Position numbers and translations under genes: made by a program. DNA of 64,000 nucleotides from the NCBI GenBank assembly GCA_947495035.1, contig CANLXI010000016.1, positions 1 through 64,000 on the forward strand, given 5' to 3'. Shown here in pieces: positions 16,159-25,053 of the stretch (positions are counted from its first letter, which is position 1; each line of letters opens with the position of its first letter). Source of the DNA: an uncultured Granulosicoccus sp. (GTDB taxonomy: Bacteria; Pseudomonadota; Gammaproteobacteria; Granulosicoccales; Granulosicoccaceae). Under the pieces are notes generated by a model that was given only the letters and a program-made list of their open reading frames with translations, did no database searches and was not told where the DNA came from.

Positions 16159-18099
16159 ATGAAAAGATACAACACATTTCCAGATTATCTGGGCAAGGGC
16201 ATTGCCGGCATCTGCCTGACCATCGCCAGCAGCTTACCGGCGCTCGCATACGAACAGGCGCCGATACTTGATGCACAGGTCGAGGCAGGCACCCTGCCAC
16301 CTGTGGATGAAAGGCTTCCGAAGGAGCCACTCGTCATGGACGTCATCGAACAGGCCGGCGAATATGGCGGAACCCTGCGACGTGCCATTCTCGGCGGAGG
16401 CGATCAGCACAACATGGTGCGTACCATCGGCAGCGACAACATGGTTCGCTGGGATCCCGGCTGGACGGAAGTCCGACCCAATATCGCCAAGAGCTGGGAT
16501 GTTTCCGAAGATGCCTCGAAATTCACCTTTCACCTGCGCGAAGGCATGCGCTGGTCCGACGGCGCACCCTTCAGTGCCGACGACATCCTGTTCTGGTACG
16601 AGGACGTTTTCAGCAACCCCGAGCTGACTCCCAACAAGGACTCCACCTTCGTCGGACCGGAGGGCCCTGTCAAGGTCAGCAAGATCGACGACTACACCGT
16701 GGAATTCGATTTCGGTACTGCCAATGGCCTCTTCATTCAGAACATGGCCTACGGATTCGGCTACCACCCCACAGCCTATCCCAAACATTACCTCAGTCAG
16801 TTTCACGAAAAATACAATCCTGACCTGCAGAGCCTGGTCGATGCCGAACCTGCTGCGGCCGACTGGATTCAGCTCTTCAACCTGAAGGCGGGCCCCATGG
16901 ATACGCCCCTGTTCTGGCAGAACCCTGATCGTCCCACGCTGCATGCCTGGCATCTGACCAATGTCTACGGATCAACAGACCGCGTGGTGGCCGAACGCAA
17001 TCCCTACTATTACAAGGTGGACGAGAAGGGACAGCAACTGCCCTACATGGATCGTATTACCTACGATCAGGTTGAAGACGTCGAGACCATCCTTCTGAAG
17101 GCCTTCAATGGCGAAATCGACTACATGCTGCGTCATCTGGGCCGCCCGTCGAACAAGGCATCCCTGACCGACAACATGGAACGCGGCAAGTATCGTTTCT
17201 TCGATGTCGGTGACCTGCCTGCCAACATCATGATCCTGATGCTCAACCTGACACACCCTGATCCGGTCAAGCGCGAAGTCATCAACAACAAGGACTTCCG
17301 CATTGGACTGAGCCACGCCGTCAACCGCCAGGAGATCATCGATCTGCTGTATTTCGGCGCAGCAACAGCGGCCCAGACAGCGCCACGCGAGGGTTCGGAG
17401 CTGTACAAGGAATGGTATGCAAAGCAATACACCGAATTCGACCAGGAACTGGCCAACAAGCATCTGGACATGGCAGGTCTGGACCAGCGAGATGATGAAG
17501 GTTTCCGATTGGGGCCAGACGGCAATCGCTTCACCCTGGTCTTTCTGGTGGCTGATGTCTTCGGTCTGCAGTACCCCGACGCGATGGAACTGATTGCCAA
17601 TTACGCCGCCGACGTCGGCCTGGATATCCAGGTCAGAGCCACCGATCGTTCTCGTCTGATTGCGCTGCACACCGCCAATGAGCAGGACGCCTATCTGTGG
17701 AACTGCTCAGGTGGACAGGCCGATGCCTATACCACGCCCATCTGCTATGTGCCCATCGTCAGCAATTCCGTCAGTTGGGCTCGTGAATGGGCAGAGTGGG
17801 GCGTGGACAACACGCAGGGATCCGAACCCCCTCAAGCCGTCAAGGACATTTTCACCGCCTACAACGAGGTCAAGGCAGCCGGCAATCCGGAAGACATGAA
17901 AGCCAGAATGCAGAAGGTACTGGACATGTCGATGGAGCAGTTCTTCACGATCGGGCTGGTTCAGAACGACCCGGTATTCGGTATTGCACGCAACAATGTG
18001 CGCAACGTACCAGAGCCTCTGCCCATCGCCGGCCAATTGTGGTTCCCGGCCCCCTACACCGCCCAGATGTATTTTGAAGGCGGCGACAATCTGCCCTGA
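16159..18099 (+). CDS. ABC transporter substrate-binding protein (oligopeptide/SBP_bac_5 type)
   Basis: The 646-residue protein has a signal peptide (cleavage near SLPALA, about residue 30) and the extracellular solute-binding family 5 domain, including the RSDG-like HLREGMRWSDGAPFSADD segment typical of OppA/DppA proteins. An AGAGGAG ribosome site directly precedes the ATG. Family 5 proteins bind peptides but also opines, nickel chelates and oligosaccharides. Because it shares an operon with a sulfatase and a sugar-acid dehydratase, a sulfated saccharide or uronate ligand is plausible, though unproved. Confidence 0.9.
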   Translation: MKRYNTFPDYLGKGIAGICLTIASSLPALAYEQAPILDAQVEAGTLPPVDERLPKEPLVMDVIEQAGEYGGTLRRAILGGGDQHNMVRTIGSDNMVRWDPGWTEVRPNIAKSWDVSEDASKFTFHLREGMRWSDGAPFSADDILFWYEDVFSNPELTPNKDSTFVGPEGPVKVSKIDDYTVEFDFGTANGLFIQNMAYGFGYHPTAYPKHYLSQFHEKYNPDLQSLVDAEPAAADWIQLFNLKAGPMDTPLFWQNPDRPTLHAWHLTNVYGSTDRVVAERNPYYYKVDEKGQQLPYMDRITYDQVEDVETILLKAFNGEIDYMLRHLGRPSNKASLTDNMERGKYRFFDVGDLPANIMILMLNLTHPDPVKREVINNKDFRIGLSHAVNRQEIIDLLYFGAATAAQTAPREGSELYKEWYAKQYTEFDQELANKHLDMAGLDQRDDEGFRLGPDGNRFTLVFLVADVFGLQYPDAMELIANYAADVGLDIQVRATDRSRLIALHTANEQDAYLWNCSGGQADAYTTPICYVPIVSNSVSWAREWAEWGVDNTQGSEPPQAVKDIFTAYNEVKAAGNPEDMKARMQKVLDMSMEQFFTIGLVQNDPVFGIARNNVRNVPEPLPIAGQLWFPAPYTAQMYFEGGDNLP

Positions 18100-18118
18100 C
18101 ACAACTGTCAGGTCATGC

Positions 18119-18141
18119 GCCCGGGGCATCTGACCCCGGGC
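18119..18141. promoter_or_regulatory. GC-rich intercistronic stem-loop
   Basis: GCCCGGGG-N7-CCCCGGGC forms a perfect 8-bp stem 20 bp after the binding-protein stop and 128 bp before the permease start. There is no U-tract. Such hairpins between a binding-protein gene and its permeases commonly stabilise the upstream mRNA and give excess binding protein; that role is inferred. Confidence 0.55.
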
Positions 18142-18269
18142 TTCAACTCGAACCGGCTGATTCTCCCTGTCGTCGCTGAGACGTGCAGCGGCATTGCTTG
18201 GCCGACAAAATGTCTGTTGTACCGGTCAAACGGCAATCAGGCTTTCACTCACCTCAGAGGTACAATCCA

Positions 18270-19253
18270 ATGATGGGGTTCTGTTTGCGAAGGATCATGT
18301 ACATGATTCCGACGCTGTTTCTGGTGTCGATAGTCACCTTTGTCATCATCCAGCTACCGCCCGGAGACTATCTGGATTCCCTGGCGGCCGACATGGGCGA
18401 GTCGGGCTCAGACAATACAGCGGTGGTGGAAACCCTGCGACAGCAATACGGTCTGGGCCAGCCCATGTACGTGCAGTACTACAAGTGGATGAAGGGCATC
18501 CTGCTGCACGGCAACTTCGGTATCTCGTTCGAAAAGAATGTACTGGTCACCGACCTGATCTGGGATCGACTCGGCTGGACCTTCGGTATCTCGATACTCA
18601 CGCTGTTGTTCATCTGGATCACCGCCTTGCCCATCGGCATCTACTCGGCCGTCAGAAAGTACTCCTTTGGTGATTACACGGCCACTTTCTTCGGTTTCAT
18701 CGGTCTGGCGGTTCCCAACTTCCTTCTGGCCCTGCTGATGATGTATGTGTCTTTCAAGTACTTTGGTCAGAGTGTGGGCGGACTGGTCAGTCCGGAGTAC
18801 ATCGGTGAACCCTGGAGCCAGGCCAAGTTCATCGATCTGTTGAAGCACATCTGGATGCCGATCGTCGTTGTCGGCACATCCGGCGCCGCAGCGCTCATTC
18901 GCATCATGCGCGCCAATCTGCTCGACGAGCTGTACCGGCCTTATGTGGCCACGGCACGCGCCAAGGGCATGTCAGAGTTCCAGCTGTTGATGAAGTATCC
19001 GGTGCGCGTAGCGCTGAACCCATTCATTTCCACCATAGGCTGGATTCTCCCGAGCCTGGTGTCAGGGGAAATCATCGTCGCCGTGGTCATGAACCTGCCG
19101 ACCACAGGTCCACTGCTGCTGCGGGCCTTGCTGGTGCAGGACATGTATCTGGCAGGTTCTCTGATTCTGATCGTCAGCCTTCTGACCGTCATCGGCACAT
19201 TGATCTCCGACCTGCTGTTGGCATGGATCGACCCGAGGATTCGCTACCAATGA
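18270..19253 (+). CDS. ABC transporter permease 1 (DppB/OppB type)
   Basis: A 327-residue inner-membrane protein with the DppB N-terminus (LRRIMYMIPTLFLVS), a large first periplasmic loop and the cytoplasmic EAA-type loop (YVATARAKGMSEFQLLMKY) that contacts the ATPases. The ATG at 18270 has AGAGG at a good distance; an upstream frame extension looks non-coding. The stop overlaps the next gene's ATG by 4 bp. It forms the translocation channel with the next gene's product. Confidence 0.92.
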   Translation: MMGFCLRRIMYMIPTLFLVSIVTFVIIQLPPGDYLDSLAADMGESGSDNTAVVETLRQQYGLGQPMYVQYYKWMKGILLHGNFGISFEKNVLVTDLIWDRLGWTFGISILTLLFIWITALPIGIYSAVRKYSFGDYTATFFGFIGLAVPNFLLALLMMYVSFKYFGQSVGGLVSPEYIGEPWSQAKFIDLLKHIWMPIVVVGTSGAAALIRIMRANLLDELYRPYVATARAKGMSEFQLLMKYPVRVALNPFISTIGWILPSLVSGEIIVAVVMNLPTTGPLLLRALLVQDMYLAGSLILIVSLLTVIGTLISDLLLAWIDPRIRYQ

Positions 19254-20395
19254 ACATGAACTCGACGACCAGTACACTACAAGCCGAAGATGAAGTCTCG
19301 GCACCGGTGCTATTGAGCCCGCTGGCACTGACCTGGCGGAAATTCAAACGCCACCGTGTCGCCTACATCAGCCTGTACATCGTTGCACTGATCTATCTGA
19401 TGGCCATCTTCGGCGAGTTCCTGACGACGTCGGACATCCACAAGACCAGTACCCGCAGGGCGTTTGCCCCTCCCATGGGCATTCACCTGTTCGCCCCTGG
19501 GGAGGATGGGTCTTCCAGATTCCAGCTACATGCCAAAGGCCTGAAACTGGAAGTGGACAAGGTTGCCATGCGTCGGGTCTTCGCCGAGGATGAAGACAAG
19601 ATCATCCCGCTCGGATTCTTCGTGAAAGGCTATGAGTACAAGGTGCTGGGGCTTTTCTCGACCGATGTACACTTTTTCGGCCCGGTCAATCCGCGCGATA
19701 CCGTCTACTTCATGGGAGCCGATCGGCTCGGCCGGGACATCATGAGCCGCATCATCATCGGCACCCGGGTATCGATGTCCATCGGTCTGGTCGGGGTCAT
19801 CGTGTCTCTGGTCATCGGCGTCACTCTGGGAGGTGTATCCGGTTTCCTTGGAGGCTGGGTGGACAACCTGATTCAGCGACTCATCGAATTCATACGTTCC
19901 ATTCCCACCATTCCACTGTGGATGGGGCTGGCTGCCGCCATACCACTGGACTGGCCTCCCCTGAAGACCTACTTTGTGGTAACGCTGATCGTGTCGATGA
20001 TCGGCTGGACAAGTCTGGCGCGCGAGGTACGAGGCAAGTTCCTGTCACTGCGCCACGAGGATTTCATCATCGCCGCCAGACTGGATGGACTGAGCAATAT
20101 GGAAGTCATCAGGAAACACATGGTGCCCTCCTTTTCCAGCCATATCATTGCTTCTCTGACCCTTGCAGTCCCTCTGATGATTCTGGCAGAAACCTCCCTG
20201 TCGTTTCTGGGAGTCGGCCTGCAACCACCGGTGGTGTCCTGGGGCACGCTGCTCAAGGAAGCACAGAATGTGCGCACCATCATCGAAGCGCCCTGGCTTC
20301 TGATTGCCCCGGCGTCAATGATTGTCACCGCGGTACTGGCACTGAACTTTCTAGGAGACGGATTACGTGATGCAGCCGACCCCCATGCCCACTGA
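19250..20395 (+). CDS. ABC transporter permease 2 (DppC/OppC type)
   Basis: This 381-residue permease has the DppC family layout: an N-terminal helix after LTWRKFKRHRVAY, an unusually long periplasmic insertion (about residues 60-165) before the conserved GADRLGRDIMSRII segment, then the EAA loop (FIIAARLDGLSNMEVIRKH). It starts by ATGA overlap with the previous permease and its 3' end overlaps the ATPase gene by about 26 bp. The insertion is larger than in E. coli DppC and resembles permeases of the YejE type. Confidence 0.92.
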   Translation: MNMNSTTSTLQAEDEVSAPVLLSPLALTWRKFKRHRVAYISLYIVALIYLMAIFGEFLTTSDIHKTSTRRAFAPPMGIHLFAPGEDGSSRFQLHAKGLKLEVDKVAMRRVFAEDEDKIIPLGFFVKGYEYKVLGLFSTDVHFFGPVNPRDTVYFMGADRLGRDIMSRIIIGTRVSMSIGLVGVIVSLVIGVTLGGVSGFLGGWVDNLIQRLIEFIRSIPTIPLWMGLAAAIPLDWPPLKTYFVVTLIVSMIGWTSLAREVRGKFLSLRHEDFIIAARLDGLSNMEVIRKHMVPSFSSHIIASLTLAVPLMILAETSLSFLGVGLQPPVVSWGTLLKEAQNVRTIIEAPWLLIAPASMIVTAVLALNFLGDGLRDAADPHAH

Positions 20396-21431
20396 TACCA
20401 TGGCACCGGACATCGGCAAGGCCGAGGGCCTGCCCTTGCTCGAGATTTCCGGACTCAAGACGCAGTTCTTCACCGACGATGGCATTGTCAAGGCTGTCAA
20501 CGGGGTTGACCTGAACATATACAGCAACCGCACCCTCTGTGTTCTGGGAGAAAGCGGCTGCGGCAAATCGATACTGGCCCGTTCCATCCTGCGCATTGTC
20601 GATGCTCCGGGCAGGATCACCGACGGTAGCATTGTCTATCGCTCGGCTGACGGCCGCACCGTCGACCTTGCAGCCGCCCGCCACGGGTCACGTGAATTGC
20701 GCTCGATTCGTGGCAACGACATTGCGATGATCTTTCAGGAACCGATGTCCTCTCTGGGCCCGATCACACGCATCGGCAAGCAGATAACCGAAACCATCCT
20801 GTTGCATCAGAAGATATCCAAGGCCGAGGCGCGCGAAACAGCCATCGAACTGCTGGACAAGGTGGGTATCCCCAAACCGGCCGAGCGTCTCGATGCCTAC
20901 CCGTTCGAACTCTCTGGCGGCATGCGACAACGCGCCATGATCGCCATGGCACTCAGCTGTCGGCCACGACTGCTGATTGCCGACGAACCCACCACGGCGC
21001 TGGACGTGACCACTCAGGCACAGATACTGGATCTCATTGATGAGCTCAAGGAAGAGCTGGAGATGGGAGTCATGCTGATAACCCACGATCTGGGAGTGGT
21101 CGCCGAGGTGGCAGAAGATGTGGCAGTGATGTACATGGGCAAGGTGGTTGAGAAGAGCGATGTCTATTCGATCTTCGAAAACCCGCAGCACCCCTATACC
21201 CGAGCCTTGCTCGACTCCGTTCCGCGCATCGGAGCGGCCCGAAGAAAGCGCCTGCCCGCCATTCGTGGCATGGTGCCGCATCCCCTGGCCACTCCATCGG
21301 GATGTACCTTCCGCACCCGTTGCGACAGCTACATGCCTTCTGTATGCGACAGGAAACAACCCGCTCTGGTTGAACATGAGGGTTCACAGGTCGCCTGTTT
21401 TCTGCATTCCAGGGAGACAGTCAATGACTGA
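20370..21431 (+). CDS. ABC transporter ATPase 1 (DppD/OppD type)
   Basis: About 353 residues with a Walker A (GESGCGKS), Q-loop (FQEPMSS), ABC signature (LSGGMRQR), Walker B ([12 protein letters not shown]) and H-loop (THD), then the C-terminal oligopeptide-transporter extension with its Cys-containing CTFRTRC segment. The start lies inside the permease gene; a GTG at 20367 immediately precedes the ATG at 20370, and AGGAG at 20353-20357 fits either. It pairs with the next ATPase to power import. Confidence 0.92.
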   Translation: MQPTPMPTDTMAPDIGKAEGLPLLEISGLKTQFFTDDGIVKAVNGVDLNIYSNRTLCVLGESGCGKSILARSILRIVDAPGRITDGSIVYRSADGRTVDLAAARHGSRELRSIRGNDIAMIFQEPMSSLGPITRIGKQITETILLHQKISKAEARETAIELLDKVGIPKPAERLDAYPFELSGGMRQRAMIAMALSCRPRLLIADEPTTALDVTTQAQILDLIDELKEELEMGVMLITHDLGVVAEVAEDVAVMYMGKVVEKSDVYSIFENPQHPYTRALLDSVPRIGAARRKRLPAIRGMVPHPLATPSGCTFRTRCDSYMPSVCDRKQPALVEHEGSQVACFLHSRETVND

Positions 21432-22407
21432 TACCATATTGCAAGTCGAAAACCTGAACATGCAATTCGTCAGCGGTGGCGGATTCTTCGGAGGCAATGT
21501 CGACGTGGTGAAGGCGGTCGACGATGCCTGCTTCAAGGTCTACCGCGGAGAAACGCTGGGCATCGTCGGTGAAAGCGGCAGTGGCAAGACAACCCTGGGT
21601 CGATGCATCATGCGCATTCTCGATCCGACCAGCGGCACGGTCACCTTCAATCGCAAGAGTCGTGGCACAGTCGAACTGACAAGCTGTGATGCACAGGAGT
21701 TGCGAGCTGTCTGGCGTGACCTGAGAATGGTATTCCAGGACCCGCAATCTTCCCTCAACCCGCGCCTGAGAGTGCTCGACATTGTCGGCCAGTGCCTGCG
21801 CAAATCGGAAAATCTCAGCGGCAAGGCATTGTCCGATCGCGTGGCCGATCTGCTGGAAAGGGTGGGCCTGCGGCCGGAATATCTGCTTCGCTATCCGAAC
21901 GCATTTTCCGGTGGGCAACGGCAACGCCTGGGCATCGCCCGCGCGCTGGCCACCCAACCCGAGCTGATCATTGCCGACGAAGCAGTGTCCGCTCTTGACG
22001 TGTCGATCCAGGCGCAGACCCTCAATCTGCTACAGGATCTGCAGGAGCAGTTCGAACTGACCTATGTCTTCATTGCTCATGACCTGGCGGTCGTTGAGCA
22101 CATCTGCGACCGAATCGCCGTCATGTATCTGGGGCAGATTGTCGAACTGGCGACCGCCGATGAACTGTTCAACAACCCCCGTCACCCCTACACCCGAGCC
22201 CTGTTGAGCGCCGTACCCATTCCGGACCCTCGCGCCAGAGACCGGAAGCGCGGACGCGTCAAGCTCAAGGATGGAACATCAAGCTCCACCGGTTGCCGCT
22301 TCTCCGCTCGCTGTCCTCATGCTACCGAGCTGTGCACGTCCAAGTCTCCCGAGCGCAAGACCATCAATGGTGCTGATGTCCTGTGCCACTACGCAGGTGA
22401 ACTCTAG
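21424..22407 (+). CDS. ABC transporter ATPase 2 (DppF/OppF type)
   Basis: This 327-residue ATPase shows Walker A (GESGSGKT), FQDPQSSLNPR, signature SGGQRQR, Walker B (LIIADEAVSALD) and AHD switch histidine, then the oligopeptide-type C-terminal cysteine segment. The Walker B reads DEAVS rather than the usual DEPTS, as is common in DppF. It overlaps the preceding stop by 8 bp, with GGGAG upstream, and is the last gene of the operon: a strong hairpin follows 38 bp after the stop. Confidence 0.92.
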   Translation: MTDTILQVENLNMQFVSGGGFFGGNVDVVKAVDDACFKVYRGETLGIVGESGSGKTTLGRCIMRILDPTSGTVTFNRKSRGTVELTSCDAQELRAVWRDLRMVFQDPQSSLNPRLRVLDIVGQCLRKSENLSGKALSDRVADLLERVGLRPEYLLRYPNAFSGGQRQRLGIARALATQPELIIADEAVSALDVSIQAQTLNLLQDLQEQFELTYVFIAHDLAVVEHICDRIAVMYLGQIVELATADELFNNPRHPYTRALLSAVPIPDPRARDRKRGRVKLKDGTSSSTGCRFSARCPHATELCTSKSPERKTINGADVLCHYAGEL

Positions 22408-22445
22408 CGGATCACAGCCACGCAATATACCGGCAAGCCGATACG

Positions 22446-22480
22446 TCGATGGTCACGCACACCCGGTGCGTGACCATCGA
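22446..22480 (+). terminator. Long perfect hairpin after the ABC operon
   Basis: TCGATGGTCACGCAC is followed by a 5-base ACCCG loop and its exact complement, giving a 15-bp perfect stem just after the ATPase stop. A short A/T-rich GATTATTACT follows instead of a clean T-run. It probably ends operon transcription or protects the 3' end, and may serve both converging transcripts. Confidence 0.65.
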
Positions 22481-22487
22481 GATTATT

Positions 22488-22592
22488 ACTCAGCACTCGG
22501 TACTCAGCACTCGGCACTCGGCACTCGGCACTCGGCACTCGGCACTCGGCACTCGGCACTCGGCACTCGGCACTCGGCACTCGGCACTCAGC
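22488..22592. repeat. 15-copy heptanucleotide tandem repeat
   Basis: Fifteen consecutive 7-bp units fill exactly 105 bp. Units 4-14 are identical (ACTCGGC, 11 copies) and units 1, 2, 3 and 15 differ at one position or so. It lies between two convergent genes; the final unit contains the stop codon of the RraA-like gene on the minus strand. Such a perfect short tandem is prone to slippage. Confidence 0.95.
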
Positions 22593-23307
22593 GATTGTTT
22601 TCCGCTCGCCAGGCAGCGAACAGCTCCAGATTGGCAGGGTCCGTGGCCGGATACAAACCACGAATACTGGCACCGGCAGCAACACGCTCGGTCACGAAAT
22701 CCTCGAAACAGGTCATTTCCACAGCCTCTGCGGCAACTTCGTCAACGATGCCGGCCGGAATGATCACCACGGCTTCATCATCACCAAATACGATATCTCC
22801 GGGCCAGACCGCGACATCACCGCAAGCGATGGGCACATCGAGATCAATCGCCTGATGCAATGTCAGGTTGGTGGGAGACGAAGGCCGCTGGTGATAGGAC
22901 AGAATATCGAGATCGGCGATTTCGGCACTGTCTCGAAAACCACCATCCGTGACCACGCCGGCCGCTCCGCGAACCATCAGACGCGTCACCAGAATGCTGC
23001 CGGCTGAAGCAGCTCGAGCATCCTTGCGGCTATCCATGATCATGACCGAGCCTTCCGGGCACTTTTCGACACCCACACGCTGAGGGTGTTCCGGATCTCG
23101 GAAGACCTCCAGCTGATTCAGGTCCTCGCGCGCCGGAATGTACCGTAGCGTATAGGCCGGCCCGATCATGTTGCCACGACCCGCACGCAAGGGATGCACA
23201 TCCTGCAGTGTCTGGTTCCGCAGACCGCGCTTGTACAGGGCGGTACACAGGGTAGCGGCGCTGACTCCCGACAACTTGTTCCGGGTATCACTGGAAAGTG
23301 TATTCAT
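22588..23307 (-). CDS. RraA-like/HMG aldolase-family protein
   Basis: The 239-residue protein belongs to the RraA fold that includes 4-hydroxy-4-methyl-2-oxoglutarate/oxaloacetate aldolases and decarboxylases. The VVTDGGFRDSAEI segment carries the conserved Arg-Asp of the active site, and the GPAYTLRY and GDIVFGDDEAVVIIP segments are typical. Many family members are misnamed menaquinone methyltransferase. It diverges from the TctCBA importer, so it may cleave a tricarboxylate-like or hydroxy-dicarboxylate substrate brought in by that system. The ATG at 23307 is preferred; a TTG three codons earlier is also open. Its stop lies within the heptamer repeat. Confidence 0.85.
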   Translation of the reverse strand: MNTLSSDTRNKLSGVSAATLCTALYKRGLRNQTLQDVHPLRAGRGNMIGPAYTLRYIPAREDLNQLEVFRDPEHPQRVGVEKCPEGSVMIMDSRKDARAASAGSILVTRLMVRGAAGVVTDGGFRDSAEIADLDILSYHQRPSSPTNLTLHQAIDLDVPIACGDVAVWPGDIVFGDDEAVVIIPAGIVDEVAAEAVEMTCFEDFVTERVAAGASIRGLYPATDPANLELFAAWRAENNR

Positions 23308-23544
23308 AAGCTTCAACTGGGTTCAGATCATCAGGGCTACCTGATCCTCGCCTGGCAATGAGTGATCGGGCAACGTGGTTGAGAGTTCAGAGACCTTGCA
23401 CTGAATTTTTATAATGGTATGCTTGTTTGCGCAATCTAGTATACATGATATCGCAATCTTCAAAAGCACGACAGGCAAGGGTTCGACAATGCACTGCATG
23501 CCGAACCCACCCTCACAGGATCACTACAGGAGCAATACCGAACA
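23308..23544. promoter_or_regulatory. Divergent control region of the RraA-like and tct genes
   Basis: This 237-bp interval separates divergent genes and must hold both promoters. It contains TTGCGCAA (a perfect 8-bp palindrome) and, just beside it, CTAGTATACATGA with a GTATAC core at 23439-23444. These are candidate sites for the GntR protein encoded after tctA. No gene is seen. Promoter elements are too ambiguous to assign firmly. Confidence 0.4.
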
Positions 23545-24510
23545 ATGATCAGGAAAAACATGCTGCGCAAGCTGAGCACGATAGCCATGTTGATGGCCGT
23601 CGCCGGTAGCACCATCGCTGCTGACTTTCCCACCCGAGATATCCGATACATCGTGCCCTGGCCTGCCGGTGGTGGCGTTGACGGTATTTCGCGAAAGATC
23701 AACAGCATTGCGGAACAGGACATCGACAAGTCCATATTCGTCGAGAACATCGGCGGGGCGGTGACCGCTACCGGTCTGATGCAGATGAGCAAGGCGCGTC
23801 CCGATGGGCACACCATTGCCGCACTGACTTACGACAGCATCATCACTCTGCCTCGCGGCCAGATGGTGCCGGGCTACTCGCTGGACAACATGCGCTACAT
23901 TGCCAGGATCACCAAGGAAGCCGATGCCATTGTGGTTTCCAAGAGTTCCGGCATCACCACCTATGAAGAACTGATTGCGGCAGCGAAGGCCGAGCCCGGC
24001 ACAGTCCGCATCGGCGTCGCGCCAGAAGGCTCGGGACCCTACCTTGCCGTCAAGCGACTGCAGGAAGCTGCCGGTGTGGAATTCAACGTCATTGCCTACC
24101 CCGGCTCTTCCGCCGCCGAAACGGAAGCCTTGCTGTCGGGAGAAATCGTGGCCGCCATATCCAGTCTGGGCGACTTCAACGGGATCATCGAATCCGGTGA
24201 CGTCACGGGTGTGATCGAACTCTCCTCCGAGCAGAACCCCTCCTATCCGGATGTTCCGCCCATCAGTGAAAAGGGAATCGAGCTGGAAACCGGCAGCTTC
24301 ATCGTGCTGGCAGCACCAGCCAAGACTCCGGATGACGTCATCGCCGGCCTGGAATCCATCTACAAGAGCGCCTATGACAGCGAGGAATTCCAGACCTGGA
24401 TCACCAAGGTCGGGGTCACACCCAGCTGGCTGGGAGCATCCGAAGTACAGGGCTGGGTAGACAATCTGCAGTCCACGACCTTCGGCGTCATGGACGAGCT
24501 GGGACTGTAG
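23545..24510 (+). CDS. TTT-family periplasmic binding protein (TctC/Bug)
   Basis: A 321-residue Bug-type receptor: basic signal peptide with cleavage near TIAA (about residue 26), then the FPTRDIRYIVPWPAGGGVD segment typical of family members that bind carboxylates through the bridging water motif, and PDGHTIA. It is the first gene of the tctCBA set and should deliver an organic acid to the TctAB permease. An AGGAG ribosome site lies upstream at slightly long spacing. The ligand may be the substrate or precursor of the adjacent RraA-like aldolase. Confidence 0.9.
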   Translation: MIRKNMLRKLSTIAMLMAVAGSTIAADFPTRDIRYIVPWPAGGGVDGISRKINSIAEQDIDKSIFVENIGGAVTATGLMQMSKARPDGHTIAALTYDSIITLPRGQMVPGYSLDNMRYIARITKEADAIVVSKSSGITTYEELIAAAKAEPGTVRIGVAPEGSGPYLAVKRLQEAAGVEFNVIAYPGSSAAETEALLSGEIVAAISSLGDFNGIIESGDVTGVIELSSEQNPSYPDVPPISEKGIELETGSFIVLAAPAKTPDDVIAGLESIYKSAYDSEEFQTWITKVGVTPSWLGASEVQGWVDNLQSTTFGVMDELGL

Positions 24511-24592
24511 AGCCCGGTTCGTTATCAGCGTCGCTGCCATCCGGCGGCGACGCTTCCCTCTTACCCTGTGACAGACGAGTACGGGACAGACA

Positions 24593-25051
24593 ATGCAGAG
24601 TATGAAAAAGGCCGCTTTCCCCATTCTTTTGCTTATTTTCTCCACCGGCTACCTGGTGACTGCCAGGGGCCTGGGTCCATCCATCGTCGATGGCAGACTC
24701 TCGCCCTCCTTCTTCCCGTCGATTCTCGGAACACTGGCAGTCCTGCTCAGCCTGATTCTCGTAGGGCGAGCCGCACGAGAGGCGAACAATGATGAAGAAT
24801 CTGACTCGCCTGCGGGTATCGCACGATACCGGGTACTGTTGATCACGGCAGCCACAGCCTTTTTCATTCTTGTATTTCAGCAGATCGGCTATGTGTTCTC
24901 GGCTACCGCTTATGTTCTTTCCATCATCCTGATCTTTTCAGATCGAACAAGATTGCCCTCCAAATTCCTGATGGCTCTGGCCACGTCTCTGGGCGCCTAT
25001 CTGTTGTTCACACAGGCCTTCAATGTGCGCCTGCCCGGATTGTGGAGCTGA
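24593..25051 (+). CDS. TTT-family small membrane subunit (TctB)
   Basis: A 152-residue hydrophobic protein with about four transmembrane segments and the GPSIVDGRLSPSFFP-type region after the first helix that is usual in TctB. It sits between the binding protein and the large permease, as in all TctCBA sets. The ATG at 24593 has a GGGA site; a second ATG three codons later is possible. Sequence conservation in this family is low, so the call rests on position, size and hydrophobic pattern. Confidence 0.88.
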   Translation: MQSMKKAAFPILLLIFSTGYLVTARGLGPSIVDGRLSPSFFPSILGTLAVLLSLILVGRAAREANNDEESDSPAGIARYRVLLITAATAFFILVFQQIGYVFSATAYVLSIILIFSDRTRLPSKFLMALATSLGAYLLFTQAFNVRLPGLWS

Positions 25052-25053
25052 TC

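Noticed and set aside
18119..18141. Transcription terminator between the binding-protein and permease genes
   Set aside because: No T-run follows on the plus strand and the operon continues in the same direction, so it is listed as an intercistronic stem-loop.
22488..22592. CRISPR array
   Set aside because: Units are 7 bp with no spacers and no cas genes nearby.
22271..22855. A plus-strand frame running through the heptamer repeat (Ser/Ala/Leu/Gly/Thr/Arg/His repeats)
   Set aside because: It begins inside the ATPase gene in another frame and ends inside the RraA-like gene. The repeat merely lacks stop codons, because its 7-bp unit cycles through all frames.
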